From positions 98,056 through 162,055 of the forward strand of contig CALJHN010000003.1 of the NCBI GenBank assembly GCA_938075455.1: a DNA stretch of 64,000 nucleotides, in the 5' to 3' direction. The stretch is from an uncultured Flavobacteriales bacterium. GTDB lineage: Bacteria > Bacteroidota > Bacteroidia > Flavobacteriales_D > Parvicellaceae. The position numbers were made by a program, and so were the translations under genes. A model generated the notes under the pieces. The model saw nothing but the letters and a program-made list of their open reading frames with translations, was not told the origin of the DNA and did not search any database. Below, one piece after another: positions 18,230-26,779 of this stretch. Within the stretch, counting starts at the first letter, position 1, and every line of letters begins with the position of its first letter.

Positions 18230-18982
18230 ATGAAAATATTAGAAATTGAAAACCTATCTAAATCTTTTGAATCAAAATTTGAAGTGGTTTCTGATTGTAC
18301 TTTTAATATTGAATCTGGTAAAATATGTGCCATTGTAGGGGAAAGTGGAAGTGGTAAAACTACATTATTTAGACTTATTGCTGGACTAGAAAGACCAGAT
18401 AAAGGAACCATTAGAATAAATGGAACTTTAATGAGTAGTGATAAATTTATAAGTGATGTTAAAGACAGAAATGTAGGACTGGTATTTCAAGACTTTTCAC
18501 TATTTCCACACTTAACTGTAAAAGAAAATATTGAATTTGGTCTAAAGAAAGATAAAGATAAAAAGGTTGGAGAATTATTAGAAACTATAAAAATGGAAAA
18601 TTTTCCTAATAGATATCCCAACGAATTAAGTGGAGGACAACAACAAAGAGTATCCCTAGCTCGATCTCTTGCAATGGACCCAGAACTCTTATTATTGGAC
18701 GAACCATTTAGCAGTTTAGATACCCAACTGAAATCAAAAATTAGACAAGAGTTAAGAGATATAATTAAAAAAATAGGTATTTCATCTGTCTTCATTACTC
18801 ATGATATTATAGATGCTTTAGAAATTGCTGATGAAATTATTTTCATGGATAATGGAAAAATAATAAGACATTGTTTAATTGAAGATGTCTTTAAGGAAAT
18901 TAAGGAGGAAAAAATTCAAAATAATATCGTTGAATTAAAAAGAAATGCAGAACTAATTCTAAATGCATTGAAAAAGAAATAA
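18230..18982 (+). CDS. fbpC: iron(III) ABC transporter ATP-binding protein
   Basis: The 250-residue ATPase has Walker A GESGSGKT, Q-loop VFQDFSLFPH, signature LSGGQQQRV, Walker B LLLLDEP and the H-loop VFITHD. It powers the FbpB permease. At 250 residues it is shorter than many FbpC/PotA proteins, lacking most of the C-terminal TOBE-like domain. A weak AT-rich dyad (GAAATAAT / ATTATTTC) spans its stop codon but lacks a U tract, so the operon end is not well marked. Confidence 0.92.
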   Translation: MKILEIENLSKSFESKFEVVSDCTFNIESGKICAIVGESGSGKTTLFRLIAGLERPDKGTIRINGTLMSSDKFISDVKDRNVGLVFQDFSLFPHLTVKENIEFGLKKDKDKKVGELLETIKMENFPNRYPNELSGGQQQRVSLARSLAMDPELLLLDEPFSSLDTQLKSKIRQELRDIIKKIGISSVFITHDIIDALEIADEIIFMDNGKIIRHCLIEDVFKEIKEEKIQNNIVELKRNAELILNALKKK

Positions 18983-19062
18983 TGAACTATTATTTCTAAA
19001 AAACTAATAAGATTTATTATAACTACTTACAACAAATATTTAAAAACTCAATTTAAAGGTTC

Positions 19063-19085
19063 TTATTTAGAATCATTCTAAAATA
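19063..19085. promoter_or_regulatory. Fur-like box upstream of the DUF4856-imelysin operon
   Basis: A perfect 17-bp dyad TTTAGAAT-C-ATTCTAAA (19066-19082), preceded by TTA, closely copies the box before fbpA. It lies just upstream of the promoter at 19100-19129. Iron control by a Fur-family repressor is the simplest reading. Confidence 0.75.
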
Positions 19086-19101
19086 CCACAAAAAAGGTAT
19101 T
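19082..19101. promoter_or_regulatory. AATACC-N8-GGTATT dyad, unassigned operator
   Basis: Six-base arms AATACC (19082-19087) and GGTATT (19096-19101) are perfect inverted copies with an 8-bp spacer. The right arm overlaps the TTG of the -33 element. The same 6-8-6 arrangement is found before the hemerythrin gene at 27432-27451. The regulator is unknown. Confidence 0.55.
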
Positions 19102-19129
19102 GTCAATAATTGGTTGAATAGTAATTTTG
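19100..19129 (+). promoter_or_regulatory. promoter of the DUF4856-imelysin operon
   Basis: TTG (19100-19102) and TAATTTTG (19122-19129) are 19 bp apart, a full match to the Bacteroidota promoter pattern. The start of transcription would fall near 19135, about 20 nt before the ATG at 19157. This also argues against the in-frame TTG at 19127 as a start. Confidence 0.7.
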
Positions 19130-19156
19130 TCTCAAAAATTATTTAAAATTCATAAA

Positions 19157-20320
19157 ATGAACAAATTAAACTTTAGACTACTTTTCACCTGTGTTGTACT
19201 TTTAATATTTGTAAGTTGTGCCAAAAAAGGCTGTACAGATCCGCTTGCTTTAAACTACAACGCTGATGCAACAAAAGATGATGATGGTTGCGAGTATGCA
19301 CCAGCTCTTGTTGTTCCTGACGATTATATATTTACAGATGCTGATGGTAATAATACTGTTTCTTACGACGGACAAACAGCAAGAATGGATATGCTTTCTG
19401 AAATGGTAACTTACTTAAAATCTGCTAACGGTAGTAACCCTACTCCATCAACATTGGATGCTACAACTTTATTATCTATGTATGACAATTCTTACACAGG
19501 GTGGTCAGATACCAATTTAATTGATAACGGAAAACAATTAAAAAGTAAAACTGCACTTAATGATGCTGGTATTCAAGCAATGTTTGAAGGTTGGATGAAT
19601 GATGCAGCAGCTGCTAGTCAAGATTTAACTGGGTCTTATCTTCAAGCTGCTACAGGTATTGAATGGACTCAAATGATAGAAAAGGGTTTGATGGGTGCTT
19701 GTTTTGCAAGTCAAATGACTTCTAATTACCTAGCTGGTATCAGTGCTGATGACAATACAGTTGCAGTTGACCCTGCTGCTGGGAAATATTACACAGAAAT
19801 GGAGCACCATTGGGATGAAGCCTATGGATACTTTACTGACGCTCCAGATTATCCAACCAATGGAACTAATAGATTTTGGGGAAAGTATGCTAATAAGTCT
19901 TACTTGGAAGATAATATAGGTTCTGCAACAGAAATTTCTTTAGCATTTAGAACTGGAAGAGCAGCAATTAGTGCAGGTGATACTGATGCAGCAATAGTTC
20001 AAGTAGGAATTATAGAAACTGAAGTCAAGCAAATGGTTGCAGGAATGGCTTTACATTATTTAAATGATGTAAAATCACAAATTGCATCTGGTGGTACACA
20101 ATCAAGTATTAACCATAGTATGTCGGAGGCTCTAGCATTTATTTTTGGAATTCAATTTATTACTGACAATCCAGATATGTCAAGTGCTGATGTAATGGCT
20201 TTATTAAACCAAATAGCACCTGATGTTACAGGTTTTTCAATGGATATTAATGAGATTAATCAAGTGATAGATCAAGTTGCTGTAGCAGCAAGCTTAACAG
20301 ATAAAAAAGATGACTTTTAG
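19157..20320 (+). CDS. DUF4856 lipoprotein, iron-regulated
   Basis: From the ATG at 19157 the protein has 387 residues. It has a lipoprotein signal ending in FVSC (Cys21) and then a Cys-flanked acidic module, Cys26-TDP..ALNYN..A..DDDG-Cys45. The remainder, starting at FTDADGNNTVSYDGQTARM, fits DUF4856, a Bacteroidota family that often accompanies imelysin and TonB receptor genes. The function is unknown; location and the Fur-like box suggest a surface or periplasmic part of an iron-uptake system. An in-frame TTG at 19127 lies within the promoter and was not used. Confidence 0.85.
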   Translation: MNKLNFRLLFTCVVLLIFVSCAKKGCTDPLALNYNADATKDDDGCEYAPALVVPDDYIFTDADGNNTVSYDGQTARMDMLSEMVTYLKSANGSNPTPSTLDATTLLSMYDNSYTGWSDTNLIDNGKQLKSKTALNDAGIQAMFEGWMNDAAAASQDLTGSYLQAATGIEWTQMIEKGLMGACFASQMTSNYLAGISADDNTVAVDPAAGKYYTEMEHHWDEAYGYFTDAPDYPTNGTNRFWGKYANKSYLEDNIGSATEISLAFRTGRAAISAGDTDAAIVQVGIIETEVKQMVAGMALHYLNDVKSQIASGGTQSSINHSMSEALAFIFGIQFITDNPDMSSADVMALLNQIAPDVTGFSMDINEINQVIDQVAVAASLTDKKDDF

Positions 20321-20385
20321 AGAAACGATATATATTTATTCTTTTATGGTTATAAAGTTAATTAATTAAAATATTGCTAATCAAA

Positions 20386-20420
20386 AACAAACACTCAACA
20401 AAATCTATTGGGTGTTTGTT
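20386..20420 (+). terminator. strong hairpin between DUF4856 and imelysin genes (attenuator or processing site)
   Basis: A 13-bp stem pairs AACAAACACTCAA (20386-20398) with TTGGGTGTTTGTT (20408-20420), with one G-T wobble and a 9-nt loop. It lies 24 bp before the imelysin ATG. The U tract after it is weak (GTTTGTTTGG), so partial termination or mRNA processing that sets the ratio of the two lipoproteins is more likely than a full stop. Confidence 0.5.
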
Positions 20421-20443
20421 TGGTTGGTACTTTTAACAAAAAT

Positions 20444-21631
20444 ATGAATACAAAATTTCTTAAATTTATATATGTTTTTTCAGCTCTATTAATCATTCAG
20501 AGTTGTAAAAAAAGTGGGTGTACTGACCCTGAAGCATTAAATTATAACATAGATGCGCAAAAAGATGATAATAGCTGTCTTTACGAAGATTATGACAAAT
20601 TATCTTTACTTACCAACTTAGCCGACAACTATATTATCCCTTCCTTAGATGCTTACAAAAGGAAGATTATCACTTTAAACATTCATGTAGATTCATTTAT
20701 AGCAAACCCAAATATTTCCAATCTAACATTAATAAGAGCAGATTGGGAAGAAGCATTACTAAACTGGCAAGATATCGGATTCTTAGACTTTGGTCCCTCT
20801 GAGTACATATTATTAAGAAAACAAACCAATACATTTCCAATTGATACTGCGGAACTGAACAATTCCATCTCTACAGCAGATTGGAATTTAGGATATGTTA
20901 GTAGTTATGACTCCAAAGGACTTCAAGCGTTAGACTACTTACTATTTAAACCTGGACATTCAGATAACGAATTAATTACTTATTTTCAAAATAATGAAAA
21001 CGCTAAAAACTATTTCAAAGCTTTGACAGAAGATTTAAACCAAAATATAAATTATGTTTCGGATCAATGGGTAACATACAGAGAAGATTTTATCAATGAT
21101 TTTGAGGTTACATCATCTAATTTATCTACCAATTCACAAGGTAGTTCTATTAGCAACATTATAAATGCACTTTGTTTGCACTATGAATTTTATGTTAGAA
21201 GAGGAAAAGTTGGTCTTCCATTAGGAGTATTTAATGGATTTTCACAACTAGAACTTCCCGAACTGGTTGAATGTTATTATTCAGGAAAATCAACTCAAAA
21301 CTTGGTTAGATCTATAAATTCTTTAAGAAAGTATGTTACTGGTTCAAGTTATTTAAATAATGACAATGGTCTAGGATTAGACGACTACATGGATTTTGTT
21401 AATGCAGAGCAAAATAGTCAGCAGTTATCAACAGTAATAAATAATCAGTTTCTTACTATATTAGAGGAGTTAAATAATATTAATGGTCCTCTTAGCGAAG
21501 AGATTATCAATAATAAATCACATATAACTCAAACTTATCAAGAATTACAACAATTAGTTCCATATATGAAAGTAGATATGACATCTGCATTAGGTGTTTT
21601 AATTACCTATCAAGACAATGACGGGGATTAA
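20444..21631 (+). CDS. imelysin-family lipoprotein
   Basis: From the ATG at 20444 it has 395 residues. A lipoprotein signal ends IIQSC (Cys21) and the same acidic module as in the DUF4856 protein follows (Cys26 to Cys45, CTDPEALNYN). The rest is the imelysin/EfeO-like helical domain, with FLDFGPSEYILL and LQALDYLLFKPG. The family's GxHxxE metal motif is replaced here by GLQALDY, as in a subgroup of imelysin-like proteins. These proteins are tied to iron uptake, probably as metal binders rather than peptidases. It overlaps the HTTM gene by 14 bp. Confidence 0.88.
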   Translation: MNTKFLKFIYVFSALLIIQSCKKSGCTDPEALNYNIDAQKDDNSCLYEDYDKLSLLTNLADNYIIPSLDAYKRKIITLNIHVDSFIANPNISNLTLIRADWEEALLNWQDIGFLDFGPSEYILLRKQTNTFPIDTAELNNSISTADWNLGYVSSYDSKGLQALDYLLFKPGHSDNELITYFQNNENAKNYFKALTEDLNQNINYVSDQWVTYREDFINDFEVTSSNLSTNSQGSSISNIINALCLHYEFYVRRGKVGLPLGVFNGFSQLELPELVECYYSGKSTQNLVRSINSLRKYVTGSSYLNNDNGLGLDDYMDFVNAEQNSQQLSTVINNQFLTILEELNNINGPLSEEIINNKSHITQTYQELQQLVPYMKVDMTSALGVLITYQDNDGD

Positions 21632-23009
21632 TAAGTGGATAAGCCATTTAACTAAAAATCACGTTAGCATTTTTCCACTCGTAGTATTTCGAATTATATT
21701 CGGAATATTGATGTTTTTCAGCACTTTAAGATTTATCTTAAAAGGTTGGGTGCATGATCTTTATGAAGTACCAACTTACTTTTTTACCTACTATGGATTT
21801 GATTGGGTTGGCCCCTTACCTTCCCCATTTATGTACGTACTTTTCATACTTCTTTTAATTGCTTGTATTTTCATAATATTTGGATTATTTTACAAAACAA
21901 ATACTGTATTATTTTTTTTAATTTTTACCTACATAGAACTAATTGATAAAACCAATTATCTCAATCATTACTATTTCATCTCGTTAATTAGTCTGCTGCT
22001 AATTTTATTACCAGCTAATAGTTATTTTTCTCTAGATATCTACTTTGGTATTTGTAAAAGAAAAAAAATCATAAAAGCTTGGCAAATAAATATACTTAAA
22101 CTTCAAATTGGTTTGGTATATTTCTTTGCTGGAATTTCTAAACTAAATTACCATTGGCTTTTTGAAGCACAACCTCTAATAAATTGGCTTAAACACCAAT
22201 CAGATTTCCCAATAATTGGAAAATTATTACTTTACGATTTCACAGCTTATTTATTTAGTTGGGTAAGTGCAATATTTGACATCTTTATATTCTTTTTACT
22301 TATTAATAAAAGAAGCAGATTGATTAGCTACTTTGTAGCTTTTATTTTTCATATTATGACTGCTATTATGTTTCCTATTGGTGTTTTTCCATATGTAATG
22401 ATTGCAAGTACATTAATCTTTTTTAACGATAATTTTCATAAGAAAATAATAGGCTTTATTTCTAAATTTAGTTTGCTGAAAAGCAGTGAGTTTTTTGATG
22501 ATAAAAAAAATTATCAAAATAAGACTAATGGTATACTAAAAGTTTTTTTAATTGGATTCTTCACCCTTCAAATCTTTCTTCCTTTAAGATTTATACTTTA
22601 CCCAGGAAAATTATTTTGGACAGAACAAGGCTACAGATTTAGTTGGAGAGTAATGCTCATTGAGAAAGCTGGTTATTCTCAATTTTATATTCACGAACCA
22701 AAAATGGATAGAAAAATGCTAATTCAAAATAGAGATTATTTGACCCCACAACAAGAAAAAATGATGTCTACTCAACCTGATATGATTCTACAATATGCTC
22801 ATTTTCTTTCTAAGACTTTTAAAGATTCTTCTATTGTGGAGTCCAACGGAGAGATTATAAATATGGGGGCAAACCCAAAAGTAACTGCAGATATAACAGT
22901 TAGTCTATTTAATAAAGGTAGTAGAAAATTTATAGATTCAGAAAAGAATCTTTCTGAGATAAAAAGAGGATTTGGCAATAAAGAATGGATACTTGATTAT
23001 GAAGATTAA
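21618..23009 (+). CDS. HTTM-domain membrane protein (vitamin K-dependent carboxylase-like)
   Basis: The 463-residue integral membrane protein has about eight membrane segments, beginning with the ISIFPLVVFRIIFG-type entry helix. A C-terminal extramembrane part contains a gamma-carboxylase-like region (SWRVMLIEKAGYSQF and LTPQQEKMMSTQPDMILQYA). HTTM proteins share a fold with vitamin K-dependent gamma-glutamyl carboxylase; bacterial members have no settled function. It overlaps the imelysin gene by 14 bp and the TonB receptor gene by 11 bp, so it belongs to the same translation-coupled iron operon. Whether it is an enzyme here is unknown. Confidence 0.85.
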   Translation: MTGINKWISHLTKNHVSIFPLVVFRIIFGILMFFSTLRFILKGWVHDLYEVPTYFFTYYGFDWVGPLPSPFMYVLFILLLIACIFIIFGLFYKTNTVLFFLIFTYIELIDKTNYLNHYYFISLISLLLILLPANSYFSLDIYFGICKRKKIIKAWQINILKLQIGLVYFFAGISKLNYHWLFEAQPLINWLKHQSDFPIIGKLLLYDFTAYLFSWVSAIFDIFIFFLLINKRSRLISYFVAFIFHIMTAIMFPIGVFPYVMIASTLIFFNDNFHKKIIGFISKFSLLKSSEFFDDKKNYQNKTNGILKVFLIGFFTLQIFLPLRFILYPGKLFWTEQGYRFSWRVMLIEKAGYSQFYIHEPKMDRKMLIQNRDYLTPQQEKMMSTQPDMILQYAHFLSKTFKDSSIVESNGEIINMGANPKVTADITVSLFNKGSRKFIDSEKNLSEIKRGFGNKEWILDYED

Positions 23010-25422
23010 ACTACTTGGATTACTACTATTTTTGTCTTTTAAAAGCTTTTCCCAAAAAGGGAAAATATCTGGATATGTCACCCATTCAAATAACGAACCA
23101 CTTGCATTTACCACAATATATCTAGAAAAAATAAATAAAGTTTTTTACACCAATAATCTTGGGTTCTTCACCATTCCAAAACTCAATTATGGAAAATATG
23201 TAATTAGTTATTATTTAACTGGTTTTACCAAAAAAAGCGATAGTATAACTTTAGATCAACCCTACCTAAATCTGTCGAAAGTTATTCTTGAAGAATTAAG
23301 TTATGATTTAGAAGAATACGAAATAAAACAAGAAGAAGAATTCAACATTAGAAAGTTACGAGCTATTGAAGGTGTAATGATTACTCAAGGTAAAAAAACT
23401 GAAGCTATTTTAGTAGAGTCTTTGGACGCTAATAAAGCAACCAACCAAAGTAGACAGATCTATTCCAAAATACCAGGAATAAATATTTGGGAGAGTGACG
23501 GAGCCGGAATCCAATTAGGATTGGGTGGAAGAGGATTAAATCCAAGTAGGAATTCAAATTACAACACTAGACAAAATGGATACGATATTAGCGCTGATGC
23601 TTTAGGATATCCCGAAAGTTATTACAGCCCTCCATCTGAAGCAATCCAAGAAATTCAATTAATAAGAGGAGCAGCTTCTTTACAATTTGGTCCTCAATTT
23701 GGTGGTTTGATAAATTTTAAATTAAAAGAAGGAAATTCGGATAAAAAATTAGAATCTATTGTAAGACATACGGTTGGTTCCTACAAATTGAATAATTCTT
23801 TTATTAGCCTTGGAGGAAGCAATAAAAAATTCAGATACTATGGTTTTATAAATATCAAATCGGGTGATGATTGGCGAGCAAACTCTAATTTTGATTTAAA
23901 AAATGGATATATACATTTTACTTATTCTCCAAATGAAAAAACAAAACTCAATTTTGATTTTACTAAAATGGATTATCTAGCTCAACAACCTGGGGGACTA
24001 ACGGACCAACAATTTGAAAATAATCCAGACACCTCTTATCGGCAAAGAAATTGGTTTAAAATAGATTGGAATCTAGCAGCATTTCAATTGAATTATGAAT
24101 TTAATTCTAGAACAAGACTAAATTCTAGAACCTTTGGTTTAATTGCCTCTAGAGAATCTTTGGGTTATCTAGATCAAATAAACAGAATTGACCCTCTTCT
24201 AGACAGAAATTTAATTTCTGGAAAATTTAAAAATATTGGTAACGAAACACGCTTAATTCATCTATATGATGTTAATAATTTGCCCTGGGCATTTTTGATT
24301 GGAGCTAGATTATATAGAGGTTTTAGTCAAGGAATTCAAGGAAAGGCAAATAATGATTATGGGCCAGATTTTTATTTTGTAAATAACATGAATAATATTT
24401 CTTCAGATTTTATAGAAAGTAATTATAATTTCCCAAGTTTTAATTTTTCTTTATTTGCTGAACATATATTCAACATTTCAAATAGATTAAGTATAACTCC
24501 CGGAATAAGATATGAGAATATAAATACTTCTGCTAATGGGGCTTACAGAATTAATTACCCTGATCTAGCAGGTAATATTGTATTCGATACTGTTATAAAT
24601 GTTGATGATCAAAGTAATAGAGACTTACTTCTCACTGGAATTGGATTAAATTTTAAATTAACAGAAGAAATTGAAGTTTACTCTAATATTTCACAAAACT
24701 ATCGAAGTGTCAACTTCACAGATATGCAAATAAGAAATCCTAATTTTAGAATTGATCCTATTCTTAAAGATGAAGTAGGATACAACAGCGATTTAGGAAT
24801 AAGAGGGAAAATAAAAGATATTCTTTATTTTGATGCATCTTTATTCTATTTATTCTATAACAATAGAATTGGAAATACCATTCAAATTGACAGTAATCTA
24901 TTTAATACTTACCAATACAGAACCAATATCTCTGAATCTAGAACTTATGGGTTTGAATCGGTTTTAGAGTGTGATTGGTGGAAAATTTTTTCCAAAAAGA
25001 AAGATTATAAGTGGACAACATTTTTAAATATTGCGTATAATAATGCCAAGTATATCAACTCTGACATTACTGCATTTTACGGAAAAAAGGTAGAAATGGT
25101 TCCACCTTGGATATTTAGAAGTGGAATGACTATAGGGGGAGACCATCTATCGGTTTCTTACCAATATAGTTATACAAAAGAACATTTTTCAGATGCAACC
25201 AATTCCGATTATCAAATAAACGCTGTTGTTGGACTCATTCCCTCCTACTCTGTTATGGATATATCTTTAAAATACATCTTTAAAAAATTTCAATTAGAAA
25301 CTGGGATAAATAATTTAACCAATGAATCCTATTTTACTAGACGAGCTGTAGCATATCCTGGACCAGGCATTATACCATCTATGCCTAGGAATTTTTACAT
25401 TTGCTTACAAATCAAACTTTAA
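22999..25422 (+). CDS. TonB-dependent receptor, FecA-like
   Basis: From the ATG at 22999 the protein has 807 residues. It has a signal peptide ending near KSFSQ, a carboxypeptidase-regulatory-like domain (residues about 20-95), a plug with IYSKIPGINIWESDGAGIQ and EIQLIRGAASLQFGPQFGG, and a 22-strand-type barrel ending in a terminal beta strand (NFYICLQIKL). This fits the FecA/ferric-siderophore receptor class. It overlaps the HTTM gene by 11 bp. An in-frame TTG at 22972 is unlikely since the signal peptide begins at MKIKLLG. The ligand may be an iron chelate, judged from the operon. Confidence 0.9.
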   Translation: MKIKLLGLLLFLSFKSFSQKGKISGYVTHSNNEPLAFTTIYLEKINKVFYTNNLGFFTIPKLNYGKYVISYYLTGFTKKSDSITLDQPYLNLSKVILEELSYDLEEYEIKQEEEFNIRKLRAIEGVMITQGKKTEAILVESLDANKATNQSRQIYSKIPGINIWESDGAGIQLGLGGRGLNPSRNSNYNTRQNGYDISADALGYPESYYSPPSEAIQEIQLIRGAASLQFGPQFGGLINFKLKEGNSDKKLESIVRHTVGSYKLNNSFISLGGSNKKFRYYGFINIKSGDDWRANSNFDLKNGYIHFTYSPNEKTKLNFDFTKMDYLAQQPGGLTDQQFENNPDTSYRQRNWFKIDWNLAAFQLNYEFNSRTRLNSRTFGLIASRESLGYLDQINRIDPLLDRNLISGKFKNIGNETRLIHLYDVNNLPWAFLIGARLYRGFSQGIQGKANNDYGPDFYFVNNMNNISSDFIESNYNFPSFNFSLFAEHIFNISNRLSITPGIRYENINTSANGAYRINYPDLAGNIVFDTVINVDDQSNRDLLLTGIGLNFKLTEEIEVYSNISQNYRSVNFTDMQIRNPNFRIDPILKDEVGYNSDLGIRGKIKDILYFDASLFYLFYNNRIGNTIQIDSNLFNTYQYRTNISESRTYGFESVLECDWWKIFSKKKDYKWTTFLNIAYNNAKYINSDITAFYGKKVEMVPPWIFRSGMTIGGDHLSVSYQYSYTKEHFSDATNSDYQINAVVGLIPSYSVMDISLKYIFKKFQLETGINNLTNESYFTRRAVAYPGPGIIPSMPRNFYICLQIKL

Positions 25423-25431
25423 TTCTGGTTT

Positions 25432-25866
25432 ATGGATATTTACGATATTTCTTTTATTATCTCAACCCTCTGGGTTGGTCCTTTTTGGATGGCAATGCTC
25501 TTAAACCCTAAGAAAGAAAAAACAAAAAAACTACTTGCAGGTCCTTGGTTTTTTATAGGACCAATCATTATTTGGTTTATAATCATGTGTTACAATCCTC
25601 AAGGTTTAATTGATCTTTTCTCTGGATCTTCTAATTCAATGGGATTTATTGAAGGACTGGCTGCTGGTCTTGCAACCAAGGCTGGTATTACTGCAACATG
25701 GGCCCATATGGTTGCAGGTGATATTTTTGTGACTAGATGGATGTGGAAAAAATGTTTAGAAACTAATTCGCCTAAATGGATCACCAGATTATCTATATTT
25801 TTTGGGGTAATGCTTATGCCATTGGGACTTGGGATTTTCGCTATTAGCAACTTATTGAAAAAGTGA
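25432..25866 (+). CDS. ABA4-like family membrane protein
   Basis: The 144-residue protein has four predicted membrane segments and motifs of the ABA4-like (DUF4281) family: ISTLWVGPFWMAMLL, WHxMVAGDIF-type AHMVAGDIFVTRWMW and GVMLMPLGLG. The plant member is needed for neoxanthin formation; bacterial members are uncharacterised. It follows the TonB receptor by 9 bp and overlaps the TspO start by 4 bp (GTGA), so it is probably in the same transcript. Confidence 0.8.
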   Translation: MDIYDISFIISTLWVGPFWMAMLLNPKKEKTKKLLAGPWFFIGPIIIWFIIMCYNPQGLIDLFSGSSNSMGFIEGLAAGLATKAGITATWAHMVAGDIFVTRWMWKKCLETNSPKWITRLSIFFGVMLMPLGLGIFAISNLLKK

Positions 25867-26321
25867 TTTTACGAACTACAATATTCTTGATAATAAATTT
25901 TACAGCTCTAGCCTTAGGTGGTTTATTCACCTCTCAAGGCGTTCCATCTGAATGGTATTTATCTCTTTTAAAAGCTCCATGGACACTTCCTGGATGGGTA
26001 TTTGGTTTTGCTTGGAGTATAATTATGATTTGTTATGCGTTTTATATGGGGCTTTTATATAAGACCAGTTCTAAAACAACTACAATAATTATTTAATACT
26101 TAGTTCAACTCGTTCTCAATATTTCTTGGAACCCTATCTTTTTTAAATTTCACTATGTACTTTTAGGCTTTACAGTAATAAGCTTACTTACAATAACTGT
26201 AATTTTCAAACTGTTTTTTTTTTATAAAGCAATTAAATTAAAATCATTTTTAGTATTGCCATATATAATTTGGTTAATAATAGCAACTTCTCTAAATGGC
26301 TATATTTTAATTTATAACTAA
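25863..26321 (+). pseudogene. TspO/MBR-family gene interrupted by one in-frame TAA
   Basis: The frame starts at GTG 25863 and encodes a tryptophan-rich TspO start (GGLFTSQGVPSEWY, APWTLPGWVFGFAWS). It stops at TAA 26094-26096 after 77 codons. The same frame continues with LVQLVLNISWNPIFF, a canonical TspO helix motif, and more membrane segments down to a TAA at 26319. Reading through gives 152 residues, the usual family length, with no frameshift. TspO proteins bind porphyrins and related molecules in the membrane. The gene is either a recent pseudogene, a sequencing or assembly error, or is made as a truncated peptide. Confidence 0.75.
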
Positions 26322-26380
26322 TTGGTCTTTGATATAAATATTCCTTTGTTAACTTTATGTCAATCAATTATTAAGTTAAA

Positions 26381-26779
26381 ATGAAAAACATTAAATATTT
26401 AGTACTTTTTTTATCCACATTAATTATTTCCTGCACAAAAAGTGCTGGAACTGGTGGAAGAGCAACCATAAAAGGAAATATTGTGGTAGATAATATAAAT
26501 ATTCAAGGAAATATTGTAGATAGCTATGACGCACAAGACCATGAAGTGTATATTATTTATGGACAGCAAAATAATACCCATGATGACGATATTAATACAA
26601 GTTATGATGGATCATTTGAGTTCAAGTACCTTAATAAAGGTAATTATGAAATATTTGTCTATAGTGATTGTATAGATTGCCCCAAGGGACAAGATAGCTT
26701 AATAACAAAAACTATTACCATATCAGATTCAGAAGAAATTATTGAAATGGATACAATAAGAATAGCTAATTTCATTTAA
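26381..26779 (+). CDS. small lipoprotein with carboxypeptidase-regulatory-like fold
   Basis: The 132-residue protein has a lipoprotein signal with lipobox IISC (Cys18). The mature part resembles a single Ig-like regulatory domain: GNIVDSY, then SYDGSFEFKYLNKGNYEIFVYSDC, where a beta sandwich is expected. A CIDC pair lies near the end of that segment. No family was recognised with confidence. It is coupled to the DUF2490 gene by a one-base overlap (TAATG), and the two may form an envelope pair. Confidence 0.75.
   Translation: MKNIKYLVLFLSTLIISCTKSAGTGGRATIKGNIVVDNINIQGNIVDSYDAQDHEVYIIYGQQNNTHDDDINTSYDGSFEFKYLNKGNYEIFVYSDCIDCPKGQDSLITKTITISDSEEIIEMDTIRIANFI

Noticed and set aside
18976..18996. 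GAAATAAT / ATTATTTC dyad at the end of fbpC as a terminator
   Set aside because: The stem is all weak A-T pairs apart from one G-C, with no U tract after it.
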